From Candidatus Woesearchaeota archaeon (GTDB lineage Archaea; Nanobdellota; Nanobdellia; Woesearchaeales; ARS49), in assembly GCA_019323575.1 (NCBI GenBank), contig JAHWHB010000037.1, positions 1 to 6,133 on the forward strand: a stretch of 6,133 nucleotides of DNA. Reading direction: 5' to 3'. Positions 1 through 3,360 of this stretch are shown here, piece after piece. A model generated the notes under the pieces. That model searched no databases, was not told the DNA's origin, and saw only the letters and a list, made by a program, of their open reading frames with translations. Every line of letters starts with the position of its first letter. Within the stretch, counting starts at the first letter, position 1. Made by a program: the position numbers and the translations under genes.

Positions 1-413
1 ATTTTTCTTTCTCCTCTGTCATCCACGCTTACTGATACTTTTTTTCCCATCAGCTGAACTGAAATTAGTTCTACGTATTCATTGTTTTGGAGCTTTCTCA
101 GTATTACTTGTTCCCAGTTTTGTTCTATCAGTTCATATTCAATTATGAAATCGTTTATTGGTGATGATGTTATTCTTTGCAGGGGTATTGCTGTTTTTTT
201 GTGCATTATTTCGTACATTCGGTCGTATCCTTCTCTTGTTAAGTGGTGTTTCATCATAACATCCATGCATTCATCTTTTGTGCTTTCTGTTGTTATTCTG
301 TATTTTTTTAGGTCTGCATCTGCTAGTTTCCTGATTTCTTCTCTTGTTCTTTTTACGTATATCGCGTTGGTTTTGTCTAATGCTGTTGTTATGAGTGATT
401 CTAGTTCTGTCAT
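1..413 (-). CDS. Unknown protein, C-terminus cut off by window edge
   Basis: I do not recognise this protein. The frame stays open for 137 codons from an ATG at 413 to the left edge, so the C-terminus is missing. The start overlaps the stop of the upstream 51-residue gene as ATGA (410-413), which fixes the start and suggests translational coupling. The visible part begins MTELESLITT and has no signal peptide or membrane segment, so it is probably cytosolic. Residues 1-75 look helical and highly charged (for example KRTREEIRKL at 21-30). Residues 85-130 look more strand-like (FIIEYELIEQ, then YVELISVQLM). Codons end mostly in A or C, like the other minus-strand genes here, which supports it as a genuine resident gene. 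It is the last visible gene of the MBL-DUF1385 operon. Confidence is high that it is coding; its function is open. Confidence 0.8.
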   Translation of the reverse strand, partial: MTELESLITTALDKTNAIYVKRTREEIRKLADADLKKYRITTESTKDECMDVMMKHHLTREGYDRMYEIMHKKTAIPLQRITSSPINDFIIEYELIEQNWEQVILRKLQNNEYVELISVQLMGKKVSVSVDDRGERK

Positions 414-565
414 TCTTTCATTCTTGGCAGTACGAAGTATGCGAATCCTGCCAGCAGTAGGATTCCTATCCAGAATAAGCTCCAGGTTATTAGTCTGAAT
501 GCTACTGAGAGAAGTAATATTGCGCATATTGCTATTCCTATGATGCCGAGTATTTTCTTTTTCAT
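410..565 (-). CDS. Small 51-residue membrane protein
   Basis: This short gene is supported by ATGA overlaps at both ends: its ATG overlaps the DUF1385 stop (562-565) and its stop overlaps the next start (410-413). The product begins MKKKILGIIGIAICAILLLS and ends FAYFVLPRMKE. It has two hydrophobic segments, about residues 5-22 and 29-46, split by a short polar-aromatic turn (FRLITW). Three N-terminal lysines and a short basic tail suggest a two-helix hairpin with both ends in the cytosol, by the positive-inside rule. Codons end mainly in A or C, as in its operon neighbours. No family is recognised. Its position next to the polytopic DUF1385 protein suggests it could be an accessory subunit, but that is only inference. 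Confidence 0.75.
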   Translation of the reverse strand: MKKKILGIIGIAICAILLLSVAFRLITWSLFWIGILLLAGFAYFVLPRMKE

Positions 566-1386
566 CGCGCTTTTTCAACCGCCGCTATCGCTACTTCTAG
601 TTGTTGTTTTGTTGGTTTTCTTGTTGTGAGTTTTTGTGTCCAGATTCCCGGGTATGACATCCATTTTAGGCATTTGAACCTGCTGCTGATTTTTAGCAGT
701 TCGTATGATATTCCCGCTACTACTGGGATTAGGAGTATTCTTGCTGGTACGTTGTAGTACCAGTGCGGGGTTCTGATTGTTGAGAATAATACTATGCTTA
801 CTGCTACTACGAAGACTAGAAGGCTTGTTCCGCATCTTGCGTGTTCTTTTGGGTATTTCCTGATGTTTTGTATTGTCAGTTGTTTTCCGCTTTCGTAGCA
901 GTGTACTGTCATGTGTTCTGCTCCGTGGTATTGGAACATTCTTTTTACGTCTCCCATTAGTCCTATTCCTGCCAGATAGATGAAGAAGATTACAAGGCGT
1001 ATTAATCCGTCTAGTAGTCCAAATTTTATTGTGTCTGGCTTGAATGCTAGTTTTGAGACATAGTATGGGAGAAGGATAAAGAGTCCTACTGTTAGCACTA
1101 TTGCTATTCCGAATGTTATTGTCCAGCCCCAGAATCCGAGTTCTTCTTCCTCTCCTTGCTGGTTTGCGCTCCACGTTAGCGCTTTTATTCCTATTACGAG
1201 CATTTCAAAGAGTTGTATCACTCCTCTGATTAATGGCAGTCTTAGTATTCTGTATTTGTCTGTTAGTGATTGATGTTTTTCTTTTTTGGTAACAATTTTT
1301 TTGCCTACTCGTGCTGCTAGCGTGATGTTGTCTGGCGCTTTTATCATTACTCCTTCTATTATTGCTTGTCCGCCTAGTTTTTTCAT
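562..1386 (-). CDS. YqhQ-like DUF1385 integral membrane protein
   Basis: This 274-residue protein carries the conserved signatures of the DUF1385 family (COG3872, Bacillus YqhQ), described as predicted metal-dependent membrane enzymes; no reaction is established. GGQAIIEGVM lies at 5-14 and FQYHGAEHMTVHCYE at 151-165, where H154, E157 and H158 are candidate metal ligands. HARCGTS follows at 182-188, ISYELLK at 226-232, and PGIWTQKLTTRKP at 246-258 with the terminal E264/A266 pattern. Hydrophobic segments fall near 86-110, 122-144, 188-204 and 214-230. Length is close to normal, so it looks intact. The start overlaps the MBL stop as ATGA (1383-1386), and its stop overlaps the next start in the same way. 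The family is mainly bacterial, so its presence beside an archaeal tRNA intron hints at old transfer. Its A/C-ending codons (50 of the first 60) match its strand, so any transfer is not recent. Confidence 0.92.
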   Translation of the reverse strand: MKKLGGQAIIEGVMIKAPDNITLAARVGKKIVTKKEKHQSLTDKYRILRLPLIRGVIQLFEMLVIGIKALTWSANQQGEEEELGFWGWTITFGIAIVLTVGLFILLPYYVSKLAFKPDTIKFGLLDGLIRLVIFFIYLAGIGLMGDVKRMFQYHGAEHMTVHCYESGKQLTIQNIRKYPKEHARCGTSLLVFVVAVSIVLFSTIRTPHWYYNVPARILLIPVVAGISYELLKISSRFKCLKWMSYPGIWTQKLTTRKPTKQQLEVAIAAVEKAR

Positions 1387-2015
1387 ATTTCTATGCTCTC
1401 TCCTGGTTGTAGGATTTTTACTGGTGTTGGGCTTAGTTCTTTTAATAATTGTGCGTCGTCTTGTGTTCCTTCTATTCTGCCCCAGTGTATTGGTATTGTT
1501 AGTTTTGGTTCTATTAGTTTTAAGTTTTGTGCTGCTTCTTTTGCTTTTGCCGTGTATGTTCCGCCTACTGCTATGAATAGTGCGTCTGGTTTCATGTTTT
1601 GTAGTTGCGGCATGTAGTCTGAGTCTGCCATGTAGTATATTGTTTTTTTCTCTGCGATTATTACAAAGCCTACTGCTTGTTCTTGTTCGTGTTCGTGTGT
1701 TCTTAGGTCTGGTCTTGTGTTTTTTACTGGCATTCCTACTATTTCTATGTCGTCAAAGATTTTTGTTTCGCCTGGGTGCAGCACTCCGCAGGGAAATAGT
1801 TGTGCTGCTGCTTGTGGTGTTCCTAGTATGTGCGTGTTGTCATTTGTTGCTTTTTTGATTCTGGTCATGTTGCAGTGGTCGAAGTGGAATCTTGATATGA
1901 GGATTAGTGTTGCTGGCGTGTACCATTCTTCTGGTCCTGCGTATGGGTCTATGTAGATTACTTGTTTTCCTGTTTCTATTTTGATAGAAGTGTGTCCTAG
2001 CCAGGTGAGACGCAT
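1383..2015 (-). CDS. UlaG-like metallo-beta-lactamase-fold protein with altered zinc motif
   Basis: This 210-residue protein fits the small archaeal/bacterial UlaG-like branch of the MBL fold (COG2220), predicted metal-dependent hydrolases of unknown substrate. It begins MRLTWLGHTSIKIE, with the usual GHxS near H8, followed by YIDPYAGPE. The metal motif is at 42-47 but reads RFHFDH, not HxHxDH: the first zinc ligand is Arg42, while H44, D46 and H47 are kept. Downstream family elements are present: MADSDYMPQL (D131/D133), VGGTYTAKAKEAA (150-162) and the C-terminal IPIHWG with H177. No signal peptide is seen, so it should be cytosolic. It is the first gene of the operon. A TATA box about 25 bases upstream of the ATG predicts a leaderless transcript, which supports this start. 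The loss of one ligand may weaken or change metal binding. The fold is confident; activity is not. Confidence 0.9.
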   Translation of the reverse strand: MRLTWLGHTSIKIETGKQVIYIDPYAGPEEWYTPATLILISRFHFDHCNMTRIKKATNDNTHILGTPQAAAQLFPCGVLHPGETKIFDDIEIVGMPVKNTRPDLRTHEHEQEQAVGFVIIAEKKTIYYMADSDYMPQLQNMKPDALFIAVGGTYTAKAKEAAQNLKLIEPKLTIPIHWGRIEGTQDDAQLLKELSPTPVKILQPGESIEI

Positions 2016-2036
2016 GAAAAAACTATGGGAAGATTG

Positions 2037-2044
2037 TATTTAAA
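2037..2044 (-). promoter_or_regulatory. TATA box of the MBL-DUF1385 operon (leaderless)
   Basis: The minus strand reads TTTAAATA, preceded by GGAAACG, which resembles a BRE followed by a TATA box. Its centre is about 25 bases from the ATG at 2015. Archaeal transcription usually starts about 26 bases after the box, so the mRNA should begin at or next to the start codon. No Shine-Dalgarno sequence lies between box and ATG, consistent with leaderless translation. The palindrome AAACGTTT (2042-2049) overlaps the box and could serve as an operator, though this is speculative. Confidence 0.7.
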
Positions 2045-2069
2045 CGTTTCCTTGACTATTTTAAAAGTG

Positions 2070-2187
2070 CGCCGGCGGCGGGAGTTTCAGAAGGCTCCCG
2101 ACAGAGACTCTTCATTTGAACCCGCACGACACGGGAGTGTCTCCAGGTCTTCAGCCTGGTGTCTTTACCAGGTTCGACCACGCCGGC
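2070..2187 (-). tRNA. Class II tRNA, anticodon GAA, with T-loop BHB intron
   Basis: The minus strand folds into a complete 87-base class II tRNA once the intron at 2084-2114 is removed. The acceptor stem GCCGGCG/CGCCGGC pairs fully (2187-2181 with 2077-2071). The D arm has three pairs, GUC/GAC, plus a G13-A22 mismatch typical of Leu and Ser tRNAs, and G18G19 are present. The anticodon arm is CCAGG-CUGAAGA-CCUGG (2159-2143), giving anticodon GAA. The long variable arm is GACAC-UCCC-GUGUC. The spliced T arm is GCGGG-UUCAAAU-CCCGC. The discriminator is G (2070), and CCA is not encoded. The anticodon and its loop are those of tRNA-Phe, but the long variable arm and G73 are those of archaeal tRNA-Ser, while Leu would normally have A73. 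Every stem pairs perfectly, so decay is unlikely. The amino acid is therefore left open: Ser charging is predicted from G73 and the arm, and Phe from the anticodon. Confidence 0.88.
2084..2114 (-). other. 31-base archaeal tRNA intron in the T loop (59/60)
   Basis: The T arm is interrupted after UUCAAA. Flanking bases form a canonical hBHBh' motif. The outer helix GCGGG/CCCGC is also the mature T stem. The 4-pair central helix is UUCA/UGAA, the 5' three-base bulge is AAU, the 3' bulge is ACU, and the inner helix is GAAG/CUUC. Cutting after the second base of each bulge (AA|U and AC|U) releases bases 2114-2084. The exons then join to the consensus T loop UUCAAAU on a perfect 5-pair stem. The intron can also form a small internal hairpin, CUCU-GUCG-GGAG. 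Removal needs the archaeal splicing endonuclease. Confidence 0.88.
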
Positions 2188-2216
2188 ACCTCACCTTTCG
2201 ATGAGCATGCATAAGA

Positions 2217-2224
2217 TTTTTATA
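2217..2224 (-). promoter_or_regulatory. TATA box of the tRNA gene
   Basis: The minus strand reads TATAAAAA, centred about 33 bases upstream of the first tRNA base (2187). Initiation about 26 bases after the box would leave a 5' leader of roughly 7 bases for RNase P to remove. A second AT-rich motif, TTTATACC, lies just upstream (about 2226-2233). Confidence 0.55.
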
Positions 2225-2244
2225 GGTATAAAGATGATTAGAAT

Positions 2245-2299
2245 ATACACGGGAAGTGTTTCCGGCTTCAGCCAGGCATCTTGCCTGGTTCGGCCACTT
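2245..2299 (-). pseudogene. Degenerate tRNA-like fragment (D arm to variable arm)
   Basis: The minus strand reads GUGGCCGAACCAGG, then CCUGGCUGAAG, then ACACUUCCCGUGU. This follows the order of GUGGUCGAACCUGG, CCAGGCUGAAGACC and ACACUCCCGUGU in the tRNA at 2070-2187, with substitutions and single-base gaps. It covers the D arm, the anticodon arm (also GAA-like) and the variable arm. No acceptor stem or T arm flanks it: A-rich sequence lies 5' and unrelated AT-rich sequence 3'. The D-stem pairing is lost, and the segment now folds best as a hairpin, CCAGGC-AAGAU-GCCUGG. It could be a decayed duplicate, a remnant of another class II tRNA, or an old attachment-site scar. Confidence 0.7.
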
Positions 2300-2357
2300 T
2301 TTTTGAATTGTTTCATCTCTCTTCTTTATGTTTAACTTCTTAAAGAATTCATCGTCT

Positions 2358-2424
2358 AAAAAATTGGAATTAATCTGGTTTTAGCCGCATATTTTGCGGT
2401 CTTTAGGGATTATTCCGAAATTTT
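2358..2424. repeat. Imperfect inverted repeat with nested hairpin
   Basis: AAAAATTGGAATTAATC (about 2359-2375) is nearly the reverse complement of GATTATTCCGAAATTTT (2408-2424), apart from single-base bulges. Inside lies a perfect 5-pair hairpin, CCGCA-TATTT-TGCGG (2385-2399). The repeat ends at the stop codon of the doxX remnant. It may be a transcription terminator, the footprint of a small element, or a structured RNA; the sequence does not decide. Confidence 0.45.
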
Positions 2425-2464
2425 ACTTCCTGTCAACGCCCCAGATTCCTGGCCCTAACCAGCC
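2423..2464 (-). pseudogene. 3' stub of a second doxX-like gene
   Basis: On the minus strand this encodes GWLGPGIWGVDRK and a stop. It aligns with the C-terminus of the intact DoxX-like protein downstream, which ends WLLGPGIWGMDKK. DNA identity includes the block CCAGATTCCTGG, seen at 2441-2452 and again at 2911-2922. The same reading frame hits a stop a few codons upstream (2474-2476), and no other doxX sequence precedes it. About 13 codons and the stop therefore remain of a copy whose 5' part is gone. The orphan gene at 2492-2839 sits where that 5' part should be. Confidence 0.75.
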
Positions 2465-2491
2465 AGAATGGCATTATTGATTAAATCATGA

Positions 2492-2839
2492 TTATTTTAT
2501 AAGTTCAATACCCGTAACAAAATTTTGTTCATATATCAATTGATGTTCTAGCCAATCAAGCAATTGTTGAATATTGTGTTTTTCTTGAATGTTTTTTAAG
2601 GACTGTTGAAGTCGCTCCAAAAGCACTTTTAATGAATTAAACGCGTCTCTATTCGGGTGCTGAACAAATTCTTTTCTAGACTCCACATATATTGAAAAAT
2701 CTTGAAATAAATTTGCGAAATTTTTTGATTCTTCTTGCATTTCAGCAAATTTAGGTGTATTGATGTCTGACCCCCAGTTAGAATGAACTTTTTGTACAAA
2801 AGCAATTATTTCTTCTTCTGTTTTATCAAATATTCCCAT
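2492..2839 (-). CDS. Unknown 115-residue soluble helical protein, probably acquired
   Basis: I do not recognise this protein. It begins MGIFDKTEEEIIAFVQKVHS and has no signal peptide, membrane segment, cysteine or metal motif. Most of it appears alpha-helical and charged, and residues 70-110 (around LKVLLERLQQSLKNIQ and LLDWLEHQLIYEQNF) have heptad-like hydrophobic spacing that could form a helical bundle or dimer. A good ribosome binding site, AAAGGAG, sits 8 bases before the ATG, and a TATA-like box lies further upstream, so it looks expressed. Its codon use differs from all neighbours: in the first 60 codons third positions are 28 A, 21 T, 7 G and 4 C, with no strand skew. It lies between a truncated doxX stub and an intact doxX gene. 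A recent insertion is the simplest explanation. Confidence 0.82.
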   Translation of the reverse strand: MGIFDKTEEEIIAFVQKVHSNWGSDINTPKFAEMQEESKNFANLFQDFSIYVESRKEFVQHPNRDAFNSLKVLLERLQQSLKNIQEKHNIQQLLDWLEHQLIYEQNFVTGIELIK

Positions 2840-2847
2840 TTTTCACA

Positions 2848-2854
2848 CTCCTTT
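2848..2854 (-). promoter_or_regulatory. Shine-Dalgarno site of the orphan gene
   Basis: The minus strand reads AAAGGAG, 8 bases before the ATG at 2839. This is a strong match to the anti-SD of 16S rRNA and supports the chosen start. The operon promoter at 2037 shows no such site, so both leaderless and SD-led genes occur in the window. Confidence 0.7.
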
Positions 2855-2865
2855 GGTTTTGATTG

Positions 2866-2871
2866 AAAAAA
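2866..2871 (-). terminator. Possible oligo-T terminator after the doxX-like gene
   Basis: The minus strand has a run of six T about 20 bases after the doxX-like stop codon. Archaeal polymerase often terminates at such oligo-T runs without a hairpin. The run lies just downstream of the TATA-like box of the orphan gene, within its predicted upstream region. Confidence 0.35.
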
Positions 2872-2878
2872 GTCTTCT

Positions 2879-2886
2879 TTATTTAA
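2879..2886 (-). promoter_or_regulatory. Candidate TATA box of the orphan gene
   Basis: The minus strand reads TTAAATAA within ATTATTAAATAAAG, centred about 43 bases from the ATG at 2839. Initiation about 26 bases downstream would give a short leader that still contains the AAAGGAG site. The box lies directly beyond the doxX-like stop codon. Confidence 0.45.
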
Positions 2887-2890
2887 TAAT

Positions 2891-3250
2891 TTACTTCTTA
2901 TCCATTCCCCAGATTCCTGGTCCTAAGAGCCACAAAGCTACTGTTGCCAGTAGTATTACTGCGTCTTTCAATGAGTGCGCCATTCCTCCTAGCGGGCTGA
3001 TTACTAGCGATACAAACAGTAATAGCGCTAGTGGTATTGTTGTGTATTTGATTTTCCAGCCTATTAGTACTGCTGCTCCGCATAGAATTTCTATTATTAT
3101 TAGTATCCATGCGAGTATTGCTGTTATTGGAAATCCCATTTCCAGAAGCATTGCTTTGACTGCTGTTGGGTTTGCTAAACTTAGTATTCCTATTGTTAGG
3201 AAGATTCCTCCTATTCCGATTCTTAGTGCAAATGGCGCGTATTGTTTCAT
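2891..3250 (-). CDS. DoxX-like four-helix membrane protein
   Basis: The 119-residue product fits the DoxX/DoxD-like family of small four-helix membrane proteins. It begins MKQYAPFALRIGIGGIFLTI, with the family's characteristic helix 1 pattern (R then G-rich). Hydrophobic segments fall near residues 8-26, 41-63, 69-87 and 95-110, and it ends with a short WGMDKK tail. Family members are proposed to act in redox or sulfur-linked membrane processes, but many have no known role and none can be assigned here. A GGGGTGG site lies 5 bases before the ATG and fixes the start over the out-of-frame ATG that overlaps it. A/C-ending codons match other minus-strand residents. It is divergent from the antiporter-aspD operon, with 110 bases between them. 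A stub of a second copy survives about 430 bases downstream. Confidence 0.85.
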   Translation of the reverse strand: MKQYAPFALRIGIGGIFLTIGILSLANPTAVKAMLLEMGFPITAILAWILIIIEILCGAAVLIGWKIKYTTIPLALLLFVSLVISPLGGMAHSLKDAVILLATVALWLLGPGIWGMDKK

Positions 3251-3284
3251 TCATACCACCCCTTTCTTTCTTGTTTTTTTGTTT

Positions 3285-3293
3285 CTTAATAAA
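3285..3293 (-). promoter_or_regulatory. Candidate TATA box of the doxX-like gene
   Basis: The minus strand reads TTTATTAAG, centred about 39 bases upstream of the ATG at 3250. Predicted initiation near 3263 leaves a short leader that contains the GGGGTGG ribosome site at 3262-3256. It lies back to back with the antiporter promoter. Confidence 0.45.
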
Positions 3294-3318
3294 GATTATT
3301 GCAGAAAGATTGATATAC

Positions 3319-3327
3319 TATAAAATA
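3319..3327 (+). promoter_or_regulatory. TATA box of the antiporter-aspD operon
   Basis: The sequence TATAAAATA is a good archaeal TATA box, centred 38 bases before the ATG at 3361. Initiation near 3349 would leave a leader of only about 12 bases, and the GAGGTG at 3350-3355 would lie at its very 5' end. No second promoter is visible before aspD, so the two genes are probably one transcript. Confidence 0.65.
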
Positions 3328-3349
3328 TAATTTCCAGAAATACTCTGAA

Positions 3350-3355
3350 GAGGTG
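3350..3355 (+). promoter_or_regulatory. Shine-Dalgarno site of the antiporter gene
   Basis: GAGGTG lies 5 bases before the ATG at 3361, a normal archaeal spacing. It supports this start, and the protein's first membrane helix begins within a few residues of it. Confidence 0.65.
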
Positions 3356-3360
3356 TTTTT

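Noticed and set aside
82..498. Plus-strand open frame of 138 codons
   Set aside because: It is antisense to the partial gene and the small membrane gene, which are supported by ATGA overlaps and A/C-ending codons. Its Ser/Leu/Phe-rich product is what the T/G-rich strand gives by chance.
1286..1956. Several plus-strand frames over the MBL and DUF1385 genes
   Set aside because: Low-complexity Leu/Val/Phe-rich shadows of T/G-rich DNA, without promoters, ribosome sites or family motifs.
2128..2142. Second intron in the variable region that would make a normal class I tRNA-Phe
   Set aside because: GACAC-UCCC-GUGUC is a regular class II variable arm, no BHB can be drawn there, and the D-arm G13-A22 feature also fits class II.
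2245..2299. Split tRNA half, as in Nanoarchaeum
   Set aside because: A 5' half would need an acceptor strand before the D arm and complementary joining sequence after the anticodon. Neither is present.
2261..2304. Rho-independent-type terminator on the plus strand (hairpin plus seven T)
   Set aside because: No plus-strand gene lies upstream, the T run is about 7 bases from the main stem, and the hairpin is explained by decayed tRNA sequence.
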